A stretch of 64,000 bases of DNA, from NCBI GenBank assembly GCA_030549495.1, contig JAUIRK010001052.1:1240001-1304000 (forward strand), read 5' to 3'. The position numbers were made by a program, and so were the translations under genes. Under the pieces are notes generated by a model. That model worked only from the letters and a program-made list of their open reading frames with translations, searched no databases and had not been told where the DNA came from. Source of the DNA: Nectonema munidae. Taxonomy: Eukaryota; Nematomorpha; Nectonematoida; Nectonematidae. Positions 45,050-56,571 of the stretch are shown here, in pieces. How positions within the stretch are numbered: the stretch's first letter is position 1; every line of letters starts with the position of its first letter.

Positions 45050-46765
45050 CGATTTTTATTTCGTGGTCAATGGTAGGGCTTCGCACGGTTAACTCCACTT
45101 ATGCGCCTCGGGATAGCGAGTTATATTTTTATTGAAAATTGATACTGCCATGCAGAAAATTAAAAAATTTATAGATGGGCACAGTTAGTCAAGATTTGTT
45201 TTGAAAATTGATGGGTCTTCAAGGATAATGTACAATAACAATTTAATTTTGCGAAACACAAAGTTCGGGAACTCAATTTCCAGAGTTTTAGGGTTTTTTT
45301 TAATAAAATTTAATTTTCCCTAATTTGTTTTTAACCCATTAAGTACCATAGAAATAAGACGATATTTAAAAAAAACGCAGACGATTTATATAAGTCATTG
45401 AAAAAAGCAGACGAAGATGAAATTACTTATGTTCCCATTTATAACGCATGATATTTTGTTCACGCCAATTTAAAGCACTTCATAGCATTTGTTGATAACA
45501 GTCTTTTTGTTATAATAAAATCTAATTATTCTAAAATTTATATTTTTGCCCACATCTGTTATTTCAACTTGATAATAATCTGTAAGGTTTCGATTTTGAT
45601 GAATGGAGTGATAAGCTTTTAAGAACAAGATATTGAAGTGCTCGATTTTGGAAAGCTCGCATATATATGTATCAATTGAACTTTTTTTAATTTAAACATA
45701 TGAATTTGGACAGTGCGCTGCTTAAAGCTTTTGAAGCCCCCTCCTCCACAGGTGGCATGGTTGGAACCATTGTGACCCCTCTTGCAAAAAAACTGTCGAC
45801 TAATTTCTAAGCTCATTATTGCAGCGTGGTGTTATTATATTTTGTTTAAAAAATATATGCAACTAGAAATATTAGGTTGTTATTCTTTTTAGTTTTACAT
45901 TGATTTCATAAATGAAGAAAAATATTTGTAGCCATTTACAATTAAATGTATTTCAAAATAATAAGAACAAAAGCTTTACTTTTAGAATTCATTACAAAAA
46001 TTTAGAAAAACTTTTCAATTAAGAATCAATATTTAATTCTCTTACATTGTTTCTTTCAATTGCACTACGTGATAAAGCATTCAATCTTTCATTTGTCATA
46101 GAATTACTCAAAATAATTTTTATCATATAAAGCCGTTAAAATACGTTTTAAAGTAACGAAAGAAATTGAAAATGTTAAAATAACTCTTAATGCAATCAGA
46201 GGATAATCTCAAGTTTAGCAGTGGGCGTAGGAAAGGATAACTCAGAGTATGGATTCAGTCAAAATTTGTAAGTTAATTGACATTACATTGCTAAATAGAA
46301 TAAAGGTCTCGTAGATTTATAGTAAAAGGAGACAGATACAGAAGGGTTTTATCTATCGTAAAAATACAGGTCGGATACGGGTGGACTTTAAAAAGTATTA
46401 AGGGTATGGACCTGAAAATATCGGCCCGTCGTACTTTCTAGCCACTGGTGATGCACTGTGACTGATAGGATAAAACATTTATTGTATCCTCGAAGACTAC
46501 AATTTAGGAATGGGTATTTTTAGCACTCAAATAGTTATTGACGAGTTTAGTATACAAAAAATAAGAAAATGATTTCACAAGAGCTGTAATGTTTGAGAAA
46601 AATTCAGCGAATATAAAAAGTTCTATTTTAATTAGAATAGATAAAACCTTCGTAATTCTATAGTAGATTTGCATAAAAATATGCAATTTGTTATGATTAA
46701 TAGACATAGTAGTATAAAGCTTTTATGAAGATATTCAAAATACGGAAAGCTGGGGAAATGAGTGG
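45050..46765. other. Intergenic; one more TTAA-type repeat, otherwise nothing recognised
   Basis: At 45331-45425, TTAACCCATTAAGTACC is followed by CGCAGACGATTT and AAAGCAGACG, a diverged relative of 44886-45043. Downstream sequence to the CDK7 stop is AT-rich without supported genes. Confidence 0.5.
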
Positions 46766-46771
46766 ATATTG

Positions 46772-47797
46772 TTAATCAAACAACTTTTTAGACAGCGTCT
46801 GTTGCACTTTTTTTCGCTTTTGTCCACGCTGCTGGTTCGAATCACCAAGAGGATGCTCCTTCAGTGATTTTGCTAATGGGATTAAGGAGGGCGGAGTAGG
46901 GCATGGTTTAGAAGAAAAGTAAGGGTGTTGCAAGGCCAATGCTGAGCTTAGTCTTTTTAAAGGATCAAATTTGAATAGATGAGATAACAGATCTAATAGG
47001 TTTTCGTCAGCAGCAGTGAATATTTCACATAGAGGTACACCAGGATGATTTTTGAAAGAGATATAATCAGAAAGCTGATCCATTCCTGGCCAGTCAATAA
47101 GAGTAGGAGTTCCAAGAGTTTCGAATATTTTGGCTAATTGGCCTAAATCAGTATCACCTTGCAAGAAAGGAACTCTAAGCAAAAGTTCAGCGAAAACACA
47201 ACCCATCGCCCAAATATCGATTGAGCTGGAATAAAATTTTGCTCCAAACAAAAGTTCTGGACAACGATACCAACGCGTGACAACTTGATTAGTGTAGGGA
47301 TGAGTAGGAGAAGCGAAATATCTTGCCAAGCCAAAATCCGCAATCTTTAAAACGCCGTCCAGTCCTATCAAAAAGTTATTTGGCTTTATGTCTCGGTGAA
47401 GTATGAAGTTTGCGTGTAAATACTCCAGGCCTTTAAATGACATTAACATGAAAGATTTCACATCAGAAGCATTAAGAACAAGGGAAGTATTTTTAATGAT
47501 ATTTTCTAAATCCGTTTCCATGAAGTTGAAGACAAGGGAAATGTTTGAAAACTCGCCGTAAACATCTAGAAGAGCTATAACATTGGGATGATTCAGCTCT
47601 TGCAAAAACTTAATCTCTTTCAATGCAGTTAAGTTTATGCCGTTAGCAGCTTCGCTGCGCACGTTCAATTTGATTTTCTTTATCGCAACAATGGAATTAT
47701 CCGAAAGATTTTTTGCCTTGTATACGATAGCGAACTGTCCTTCGCCAAGAAACTTTAGCTTTTGGTACTGATGACTTTTTGTTATATGCGAAGACAT
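46772..47797 (-). CDS. CDK7: Cyclin-dependent kinase 7 (CDK-activating kinase, TFIIH kinase)
   Basis: An intronless 341-residue frame, close to human CDK7 (346). It contains GEGQFAIVY (ATP loop, 18-26), catalytic Lys40 in [28 protein letters not shown] (CDK7-type C-helix), HRDIKPNN (Asp136), DFG at 154-156 and a T-loop with Ser163 and Thr169 at the positions of human Ser164 and Thr170. The basic C-terminal tail ends KKLFD. The usual A-P-E after the T-loop is CPE (179-181). CDK7 with cyclin H and MAT1 phosphorylates cell-cycle CDKs and the RNA polymerase II CTD as part of TFIIH. It lies 34 bp downstream of ANAPC11 on the same strand. N-terminal [14 protein letters not shown] aligns with the human start region, supporting this Met. 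Confidence 0.96.
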   Translation of the reverse strand: MSSHITKSHQYQKLKFLGEGQFAIVYKAKNLSDNSIVAIKKIKLNVRSEAANGINLTALKEIKFLQELNHPNVIALLDVYGEFSNISLVFNFMETDLENIIKNTSLVLNASDVKSFMLMSFKGLEYLHANFILHRDIKPNNFLIGLDGVLKIADFGLARYFASPTHPYTNQVVTRWYRCPELLFGAKFYSSSIDIWAMGCVFAELLLRVPFLQGDTDLGQLAKIFETLGTPTLIDWPGMDQLSDYISFKNHPGVPLCEIFTAADENLLDLLSHLFKFDPLKRLSSALALQHPYFSSKPCPTPPSLIPLAKSLKEHPLGDSNQQRGQKRKKVQQTLSKKLFD

Positions 47798-47831
47798 TTG
47801 AAAAAGATAGATGGGAGAAATATGGAAGTAA
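47798..47831 (-). other. 34-bp ANAPC11-CDK7 spacer
   Basis: On the minus strand the spacer is pyrimidine-rich (TTTCTCCCATCTATC, then TTTTTCAA before ATG) and contains no AG dinucleotide. It therefore has no splice or trans-splice acceptor of its own, and it is too short for a separate terminator and promoter. Confidence 0.85.
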
Positions 47832-48089
47832 TTATTTGGAAAATCTCCAAGGCTGTCTACACATTGGACAGAAGGGCTTCCTTTTTTGAGAGTTGAGCCA
47901 TTTCATGATGCAATGCATGTGGAAGGAATGAGAACATTTACCTAGAATAACAGGGCAGTTATCTCCAGGCACTTTACATTCGGGACAAGTATGTTCAAAA
48001 GGCATGCGACAGATTCCACAATCATTTTCATTTTTTATCTCCCATTTCCATGATGCAACGGCGTTCCAAGATTTGATTGTAACTTTCAT
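47832..48089 (-). CDS. ANAPC11: Anaphase-promoting complex subunit 11 (RING-H2 catalytic subunit)
   Basis: An 85-residue frame from [18 protein letters not shown], colinear with human APC11 (84). Metal ligands C24, C27, C35, C38, C45, C52, H54, H57, H59, C60, C74 and C77 are all present: the RING-H2 pair plus the extra third zinc of APC11. VPGDNCP and [12 protein letters not shown] are typical; RBX1 and RBX2 lack this length and N-terminus. It recruits E2 enzymes in the APC/C to ubiquitinate cyclin B and securin. An in-frame upstream Met at 48143 would add 18 residues, but the start at 48089 matches the family. An acceptor-like TTTTTCTATTTTGTAG ends near 48156, suggesting a spliced or trans-spliced 5' UTR. 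Followed after 34 bp by CDK7. Confidence 0.95.
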   Translation of the reverse strand: MKVTIKSWNAVASWKWEIKNENDCGICRMPFEHTCPECKVPGDNCPVILGKCSHSFHMHCIMKWLNSQKRKPFCPMCRQPWRFSK

Positions 48090-48429
48090 AAAATATAGCC
48101 ACTCTGCATACTTTATAATGTCAGTTATTTTTAAAGAATTCAAAGCCGTACCATGCTACAAAATAGAAAAATAAACCAATCACAATGGTCGAAGGAATCA
48201 ATAAAAGATAATACAGAATTGAGTTGTCTAGAAGTTCCTTGAAATCTAAAAAATATATAAACTTCAAAAATACATGAGTCTCTAATTAATTTTCTAGTAA
48301 AGAAGTATGTAAATTAAAGTGTATTTAAGAGAAAAATCGAGATAAGAAGAAAATGAGTTAATCAAAAGTAAGAAGCTCCGAGTCTTGTGTTCGATCTAGC
48401 ATCGAAACTTCTACATAGATTATTATTAT

Positions 48430-50560
48430 TTAATTCAAGAGGCGCAAAGTCTTCCTATTCAATTAAAAACACTCCAAAGTACCACTATATTTATATATTT
48501 CGCAGAAACACCTAATGGATCAATTTTTGAAACTAGAGTTTTTATATTTGATGAATCACCTATTTTCATCCACTTAGACTTACTAAAATTAATTTTCTTA
48601 CTTAAATCTTCAAGAGAATCCACAATTAAAATAACATCATCCGCATATAAAATTTCGTTCATATCTTCTAAAAAAAATTTCATTTACACCCTTTCTTTCA
48701 ATGATAATTCTACAATCAGAATCAAAAGCCTTCTACAAATTAATGAAAGTAAAATAAAGACTATGTCCGTTTCTAGCTTTTTATTATACGCTGTCTAATA
48801 ATGAAGATTGCATTATTTGTGCTTTTTCCTGACATAAAACCAAACTGAACTTTATTTATCTCAACGATTTTTTCAATCTATTTATTATTATCCTTTTCAA
48901 AATTTTCATATACTGTTCTAAAAGTTGTATAGTTCTGTAACTTGAACAATCAGACTTTTATTCCATGACTCTGGGATGGGTGCCCCATTAAAAATGTTTT
49001 GAATTAGAACTTTTAGAACATCGATTACTTAATCTTTAAATACTTTTAATATTTCAAATGAGCATTCACTGTACCCCGCCGACTTCTTTGATTTTAATTG
49101 ATCAAAAGCACAAATAACTCCCTCAACAGTTACAGCTTCTAATGGTGCTTCAACTCTTTCAGCTATTTCTAGGTTCTCATTTTTATTAAAAACATTTTCA
49201 TTCATCTTTATTTTTTTATTATATAATTTTAATTGCAGAATAGTTTCTTGCTTATTTTTTACTATAACTTTTCTACAATATTTTTTGCCTCTTTATATAA
49301 TAAGTTATCTTCAAGGTTTTACTTTTTAGAAATTTTTTAAGTCTCTTTTTCCTATTTATTGCTTCTTTCACCTCATTACTCCAAAACCAATTTTTTTGTT
49401 CTTTTTTACTTTTACTGTGTCTAAAACCTTCTTAGCTATTTTTTCTAACTCACTTTTAAAGTTATCTACATTTTTAGACTTGTTTTTAAAAAGTCTAATT
49501 TTTTTTTATCTTTTTTCTACCTCTTCATTTTTTATATTTTCATCTTTTAACTTTCAAATTCTCAACTTTTGATTAATTCTTTCATTTTTATTTTTAAGTT
49601 TATAATAGAAAACTAAATCTGCAATGATAAGTCTATGTTGAGTTACGCATGATTCTCTAGGGAAAATCTTGGTACTTGGTGTGATTTTTTTTTTAATTTT
49701 GAGAAATCATAATGTAAATCATAGAGGTTTCATTACCTGGTTTAAATATAATTATTTGCTCAATACTTTAATTGAAATAGGTGGTAGTAATATATAAACT
49801 CATACTGTCTGCAAAACTTAAAATGTTTTTACCTTCTTCATTTAGCTTAGCGTAACCATAACCTCCATGTACCTGTTTATAAGTAAAATTACATTGCCCA
49901 ACATGACCATTAAAATCTCCTAAAATAATACATTTATCTCTCCTATCCTACACTACCTGATCTAATTTTAAATAGAAATCTTCTTTAATGCTTTTTTTTA
50001 AGACCTGCTGGTGGGGCATATAGAGATACAAAATACTACATTTTATTTCCTATTAAATCAAGTATTATTATTCAATCACTTACTCTATTTACGTTGACTA
50101 TTTTGGTAATTAAATTTGCATTAACCATTATACCTACTCCTGCTGTCCCCTTATCATTTCCTACGAAAACAACTTATAAATACCTATTATAATTTTTTCG
50201 CAATTTTGCTAAAAGTCTTCAGAGAATACGACAGCTGTTTTATATCTTTTAGAATCACTAATTACCTATGTTTTCATATTTTTAACATTATTTTGCCTTG
50301 AATTAATTGCCAAAATTTATTTTTTATACATGTAAGGGTAATTTTCGAAGCCATTTTTCATAGGGGGCCTAGGCCCACGAGCCCCCCCCCCCTGGATCCG
50401 CCACTGCTACAATATCAACTCTTCTTCTATTCAACATTTCTACAACCCCATATGCTTTGCCTACTAAACTTCCAACATTCAGCGACCTGATTCTCCACTT
50501 CTCTTCCACAACATATTTTTTGTCAGTATTCTACTACTACATTTTTTTCTGTAAGTTGTT
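48430..50560 (-). pseudogene. RTE-clade LINE, decayed
   Basis: In sense order: EEKWRIRSLNVGSLVGKAYG with EMLNRRRVDIV (endonuclease start), then GNDKGTAGVGIMVNANLITK, SLYAPPAGL, CIILGDFNGHVG, VHGGYGYAKLNEEGKNIL (endonuclease core, Asp-Asn pair in GDFN). RT follows: VQFGFMSGKSTNNAIFIIRQ and ILYADDVILIVDSLEDL with the intact Y-A-D-D. These are RTE-type sequences of the group annotated as craniofacial development protein 2-like. Many stops and frame changes. It is interrupted near 50300-50406 by a hAT-like end. Neither the 5' boundary nor the 3' tail can be fixed. Confidence 0.85.
50300..50406 (-). mobile_element. hAT-like terminal fragment inside the RTE endonuclease
   Basis: Minus strand begins CAGTGGCGGATCCAGG, followed by a G run (50382-50393 as C) and CCTAGGCCCCCTATG, a common form of hAT-type terminus. 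It separates the first endonuclease block from the rest. A second end and an 8-bp duplication were not found. Confidence 0.5.
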
Positions 50561-50859
50561 TTCCTCTAAATTTTTTAATGGCGCTATCATTTTGATTTCA
50601 GGAATTACTAAGTCGATTGGAATTAATCTTAGATTTAATACTATTTAAGTATGAAGATTTTGAAATAAGAAATAAATTTGATTAGAATAATTAAATTGCT
50701 ATTTAATAGAATATTTTCATATATTCAAATTAACTAATACATATGTGGATAAATTTCCAATCATTAGAATATAGTTATAGGATTATGTGATCAAAATAAT
50801 TGGATGATTTAATCAATAAGATCGATGCTTTGAGTAAAAAGAGATTAAGGCCAGTTTGA

Positions 50860-51425
50860 TAAATCTTGCTGACATGCTTGAGACGAATCATATACGCTTT
50901 TAGGAAATATAAAATATAATATTAATAGTAATAAAACTGAAATATCTAAACTAAATAAAAGAAATCCCTTAAATTTGCCTTCTTCATCCAATGACATGGG
51001 GTTTTTAACCAGTAGTCAAAATAGCGTAGCTAATTCCAAAGGCTATTCCAATGTAGTAAAAAGCTCAAACTTTTTGAGCGTTAAGCTAAGTGATGAACTC
51101 GAGGCTAATAAATTCAAATCACGTACCAGAACTTTATTATACTGATGAAAAGTTAAAAAACTTTTTACCAACAAAAATACATTGAAATATGTATTTCCTG
51201 ATAAAGAATCAATGTTAAATGCCAGAAAGTTTGGACAAAGAGATAGGTGATGAATCTATTCAAATAAAAAATACTCCAAATTTTTATCCTAAAATAATTA
51301 TTAAAAATTTAGATAGCGATCTTAGTGATGATGAAATTACTGATCTTATCATTCAGAAAAATAATTTTTTAAAAGCGTTACACCTAAAAGTACTAATAAT
51401 AATTTTAAATAGTGTGTTCTAAAAT
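50860..51425 (+). pseudogene. LINE ORF1-like fragment
   Basis: Frames include SSNDMGFLTSSQNSVANSKG and, at 51219-51422, NTPNFYPKIIIKNLDSDLSD with DEITDLIIQKN. The latter resembles RFYAKIVLKNLGNNLSDNFI at 55741-55800, a gag-type (pre-zinc-knuckle) domain of LINE ORF1. No zinc knuckle follows intact. Probably a second copy of the LINE at 55.2-56.9 kb. Confidence 0.5.
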
Positions 51426-51429
51426 AAAT

Positions 51430-52480
51430 AAAATCAAAGTAAGAAAATATTCATAGTTTTTCTTTGAATGCCGATACTTGAAATCTGATTGAGAAAAATA
51501 AATTCGAGGTTTGCGTGATATAATAGTTAAATACTTATAATATATGTTTATAATGTTCAAAGTTCAATTTCACAGTTTGGTATAGCGCGATCTTTGGAAA
51601 AAGGCTTTTTAATCACTGAAATTTATCTTTCCCTTGTATGTTGCCTGTGCCATAGAGAAGAGATATATTTCGTTTCTTCATATGTTCCTTATTTATATCA
51701 CATAGATCATCTTCAATTTCGATATTTCTATATAAATCAAATCTTTCATTGTAAAATTCGAAGATTACGTTTTTCAATTATTTTATTTGTGCCAGAATGG
51801 ATGAGTCAAAAATTCTCTTAAATAATTATAAAAGTGACATATAAAAGATATTCCATACTTGTTAAATACTTGCTTTGTTTGTTAACTTGTTAAATTTTTA
51901 CAAAATCTAGATTACTTGCAAAAAATGAACTAATATTAAAAAAATTGACCTATCAATAAAAGAGTTAAAAGAGTTGACCTTGATTGAACAAATAAATAGA
52001 ACTCCTTTTACACAAACTTTATAAAATAATACAATTTACGTGTTATAGAATAAAAGATTCAGAAGTTGACTTTAAACTGCCCTAGAGATAATATGAACAT
52101 TTGGTACCCTTTTTGACCTAGCGTTACCATTTGGTAATGCATAAAACCCATTGTTTTTTTGATGATTTAAAAAAGTTTTTTTTCTTTTTAATACGAAAAA
52201 AGGTTTATTAAGCTAGATAAGTAATCCTATCAAAAAAAGTATGATCTTACGCATTTTTTCATGGAGATACTTTCGTCAAAAAGGTAGAAAAGAGAGAAAT
52301 ATGGTTTCCTGCTAAGAATACTGATGAATGAAGATCAGATTAGATAGCGCGTGGTGAGAAACTCGTGTTGAACGTTATCAGAAGAAGAGTGTAATATTAC
52401 TCACTCACTTACTCACTCAAAATATGAAACCAATCGACACACAACACTCATAAGATCATTATGAGTGATAAAGGGGGAGT
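51430..52480. other. Intergenic, nothing recognised
   Basis: AT-rich; a TTACTCACTCAC simple stretch lies near 52399-52420. No supported gene. Confidence 0.55.
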
Positions 52481-52520
52481 TGAGATGATGATGATGATGA
52501 TGAAGTTGATGAAGAGTGCG
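52481..52520 (+). repeat. ATG/GAT trinucleotide microsatellite
   Basis: Six consecutive ATG/GAT units after GAGTTGA, followed by imperfect GAAGTTGATGAAG. Confidence 0.85.
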
Positions 52521-52524
52521 CATT

Positions 52525-55235
52525 AGATTGATGATTTGTTTTGGAAAGAGAGACAAGCAATTAGCGAAGATATAAGTAGTGAAGCTGCTGACTGACAACA
52601 GACAACTTCTTGAAGTGAGATAAAAGAATGCATCCACACAATATGTAATGTATTGTGCACTTTTTCATTACTATTCATACATGTTGGCGAAGTTTATTTG
52701 TAAATAAGCGAGAGCTCATTCATTCCTCTAACTTCTTTGAAAAAACAAAATGCGAAAAAAGAACAAAGATATGGAAGGAATAGTATATATTATGGTCAAG
52801 TGAGAGGAAGTGCTGCTCCTTCGTGAAAAATTCAATTATCACGGTCATTTGCTTAGACTGAACAAGGCAAATAAATGATATCATCGTGTTACAAATGAAA
52901 TGTTTTCAAATCAAAATGCAACGCTATTCAATAACATATATATGCATAAATAAGCGGCTATGATGTTCACTCAATATTGGGAAAATATGCAATTTTAGAT
53001 GCATAGCGTTTCGTATCTAGATTGTATGTTTGGTAAGAAAAACATAAGTAAATCTTAACCATGAAACGTCGTGAAGCAAAGTTTTGTAAGACTTAAATAT
53101 TGTTTTTTTATCAAAGTTTACCACAATATTCAAAAAAATTTCTTAGTTTAAACTTTTCTAACAATGTCAAAAAAATATTTCAATATTTTGATTTCTTTTT
53201 TTCTATACACTCTTGCAGGTTTTATAAATTAAATAAAAATTTCCAAATTGAAATATTCTACAAATCAGAGTAGTCTAACAACGAGTAGTCTATATTACAA
53301 AACCTTGAAAAAACGTGCAAATTATATTTAAAACAAAAAATTTTAAAAATCTTATCATAGGTTTCAAAACTTTCGTAACTTTCAGTTACACTACTTTTTA
53401 TTAAGATAAAAAGTTAGGAAAATACACACTCATGGCTTGCCTGTTGAATTTGTGGTGTAGCGTACCGAAAATTCCAGCAAAAGTGCATCAACAAAAATCT
53501 GCATACACGAAAGTTTACCCACTCTTAGCCAAAATTTCCACCCAGAAAATTATATTCAAAAACATTTTATTTATGAAAATTTTAACTCATAAAATATCTA
53601 CCCACAAATAAACATTAAAAACAAAACTCACCTCATTTCTAACGCTTCTTGGAAACTCGATAATATCTCCACGATAGTTTTCCACAAGAGTTTTTGTTTA
53701 TAGTTTTGTGATTTTTATATCTTTGACTCTTATCTACTTTTCGGACATGAAATTTTTGTTTGTAAATAATTATATATAAAACACTAATTTTTGATTTATT
53801 ACAAGTGAGCCATCTTTCACTAAAATTCCTAGCGTCTGCATTATATCCTAATTTTCTTCAAACGTTAGTTCAGTTGATTAGTTAATTAAAGGTTTGTAAT
53901 TTAATCAGCTAGTTAGGAAGTTAATTAATTATTTATTTAGTTAGTCACAAATGCACACACAGACTCACACATAGAGACACAAACAAGATAAGCTTTTAAA
54001 CTAATTTCTCGCAATATGGTTGAAATTTTATGAGTGAAAATTTGTACGAATTCAATTTTTTGGATAGAATTTTAGGCTTCTGAAACTTTAGTGGGTGTAA
54101 ATTTCCATAGGTGAAATTATTGTTGGTGTAATTTTTTGGGTGCAATTTTCATAGCGCAGAATTAGTATACATCAAGGTTAACACCATAAGAAAACAAAAA
54201 TTGTCAAAATCTTTTGATTTTTCGTTATAAAAGTAAAATGGAGTGAAACACAAAAAGTAGGGCGTCTCTTATTTTGTATCAAAAAATAAAATCCTGTTTT
54301 TTAAAAAGCGCGCCATAAAATAGTTAAATTTAGGGTGTAAATATTTTAAGCAAATATAGTTGCAATGGCAATATAGTGTACTATTTATTCTAAGCTTGGT
54401 TGTGGAAACATTGGGTGTTAATCGAGTCATTCTGGGTTCAAATCCCTATAGCGAAATCGATACCAGTCAAGTAATAAGAGATTTTTTCCTTGGATATGAT
54501 AGAATACTAAAAATGTCTTTAGCCCATATATATTCAGAGTTTGATGTGCGGTTTCTGAAATCAGTGTTTAAAAACATTAGCAACTTTAGCTTCTCAAAAA
54601 AGTTACTGGCATTTAGACAAGTTACATAATGAAGAGATCATTCTGAAATATGCTAATTCTTTCATCAAGTATCTGACTAATTCATTTATTAGACAGATAC
54701 CATAAATAGTTGCAAAATTTCTTCTTATTGCTCCAAGATTCTTTTTATAGAGGAGATAGTTGATCAAAAAAGATCTCATTATTTGCGATTTGCGACAAGC
54801 TTTCAACTAAATGAGCACAGAAAAGGAGAATAAATCTCAAATTGTTAGTATTTTGAATTGATTTCGAAAGATCCACATCTTTAAGAATAGCGCCATTTAG
54901 ACAACAGTCGGTTCTAATGCACTTCCCCTGATGAGGTAAATTTTATTCTTTACTATGCACCTTTTCACAAAAGATATTGGAAAGATCTACGGGTTATTGA
55001 TAATCACTCAGTAAATCCGGTATCTGGAATTTTCTAAACTCTAACATTCCACATATTGCTTCACGGCTTCTTTAGCAAAAGAATCTATATCACAGGTATG
55101 ACAGACGTTGTGATAAATCTTCAATTATTCTGAAAAAGATCACAATGATGCTTCAAATGCTGCTTTTATGAACAATAAGATGTGGACCAGGAAAAGAAAC
55201 TAATCAAATAATATAAGTGTATTACTTGTCTGATT
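52525..55235. other. Intergenic, nothing firmly recognised
   Basis: AT-rich. A GGTTCAAATCC at about 54431-54441 looks like a polymerase III B box and could be a SINE scrap, but no A box or tail supports it. The 89-codon frame at 54360-54629 has no known motif. Confidence 0.5.
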
Positions 55236-55852
55236 ATGTTTTTTTTCCCTTTGATGCCTGACAATGTAGATAAACGTAGTAGTATTTTGAATGAAGTTAA
55301 CTCCTAAGTACGAATAAAGTTAAAAACTCAATAGTTACTGAACTTAATAGTAAAAAAGACGTAGTTCTGAGTATTTTTCAAAAAGTGTTAACAATTTTGG
55401 AGAAAGTAAAATATCTTAAAGAAGGTGTAATTGGTGTAAAAAAATCTCAATACGCTCTAAAGATATTTCGACTCTTCAAAATTGTATTAAAACTAATAAT
55501 ACCTATAACGTATGCTGATGTTGTTTTTTAGAATCCTAATTTCTTAAAGTTAAAATTTAGCATACCAGATCCCTAAAATTAAATCCTTTACGGATAAGGC
55601 TCTATATAAAGTGAAAATTGCTAGGCTAGTTACTAATAATTCTTCGATCAAACATATTTCTAAACTCCCAGTCTTTGCAGAATCCTATTTCTCTATTAAA
55701 ATGCAAAACCAACCATCCTTTTCTATATGTTAATAATAACACAAGATTTTACGCTAAAATTGTGCTCAAAAACTTAGGCAATAATCTAAGTGATAATTTT
55801 ATATTGGAATCTATTTTTAATAAAAATGAACATATCAAATCACAGCTAGAAA

Positions 55853-55989
55853 AAAGGTAAAGGTACTTTAGGGTGTTTTCATCGAAGAGGCACAATTGCA
55901 CCGCTTGTATCGAACTATGAGGAAAGTAGGCTTGATACGGGATCGAACCCAAGACCTTGAGTTATCGAAACACGGTATGAAACCAACCT
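55853..55989 (-). repeat. tRNA-derived SINE, family B
   Basis: Minus strand: head AGGTTGGTTTCATACCG, B box GGGTTCGATCC, then CTCATAGTTCGATACAAGCG and a GATGAAAACACCC tail ending GGTAAAG-complement. The 3' half is homologous to family A (CATAGTTTGACATAAGCGGT, then TCAATGAAAACACAC), but the head differs. It is inserted in the ORF1 of the surrounding LINE. Confidence 0.75.
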
Positions 55990-56434
55990 TACTCACACAA
56001 AAAAGAAGTTCTTTAAAATTTTGTTTATAAAATGAATAAGTGAAATAATACGAGGTCTCTAATTTTTTCCCTGGACACTGATATAAAAAATATAATTAGA
56101 ATGTTGGATTAGCTGCCGCTATGACAGAAATCCCCGTTTTGCAAAAATAAAGACAATTCCATTTGCAAATATTGCGCAGATGGTCATAATTTGGATGTAT
56201 GTGGTGCTAATCACACTTCGACATTCATAAATGCACAAAGTGCGTATACGTGGGAAAATGAAAAATTTTAAAACACGATTCAGAAAAATATGTGAAAGCA
56301 GGAGTCTTTATTTTATATTTTGTTAAATCTAATACTTATTGATTTATTCTTTATATTCGATGCCGTAATTCCTGATTATGAATGTGATAAATACAAATGA
56401 AAATAATATTCGTAAAATTGATGAAATATCTTGT

Positions 56435-56571
56435 TAACCGGTTATCGACCACAGTCAACATATGTCGAATTTACAAAAATGTGAATCGTCTGCGTTTTTT
56501 AATGCTTTCTAATACAAATCTTCTGCTTTATACTAGATATCGTCTGATTATTCTGGTCGATAACGAGTTAA
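56435..56571. mobile_element. TTAA-bounded MITE with terminal inverted repeats, copy 4
   Basis: Ends TTAACCGGTTATCGACCA and complement TTAACTCGTTATCGACCA differ at two bases and include the TTAA. Interior carries AATCGTCTGC, shared with the elements at 2240-2380 and 44886-45043. 137 bp, no coding. Confidence 0.75.

Noticed and set aside
46772-47797. CDK7 as a processed retrocopy
   Set aside because: Frame is intact, all catalytic residues are kept, there is no poly-A tract or duplication, and ANAPC11 beside it is also intronless.
47832-48143. RING protein read as RBX1/ROC1
   Set aside because: Length, the [12 protein letters not shown] start, the extra C35/C38/C45 cluster and VPGDNCP fit APC11, not RBX1 or RBX2.
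48360-48420. SINE or tRNA scrap around TGTGTTCGATCTAGC
   Set aside because: Only a weak B-box resemblance; no A box and no match to the SINE tails.
54398-54450. Third SINE family around GGTTCAAATCC
   Set aside because: B box alone is too little evidence; no second copy in the window.
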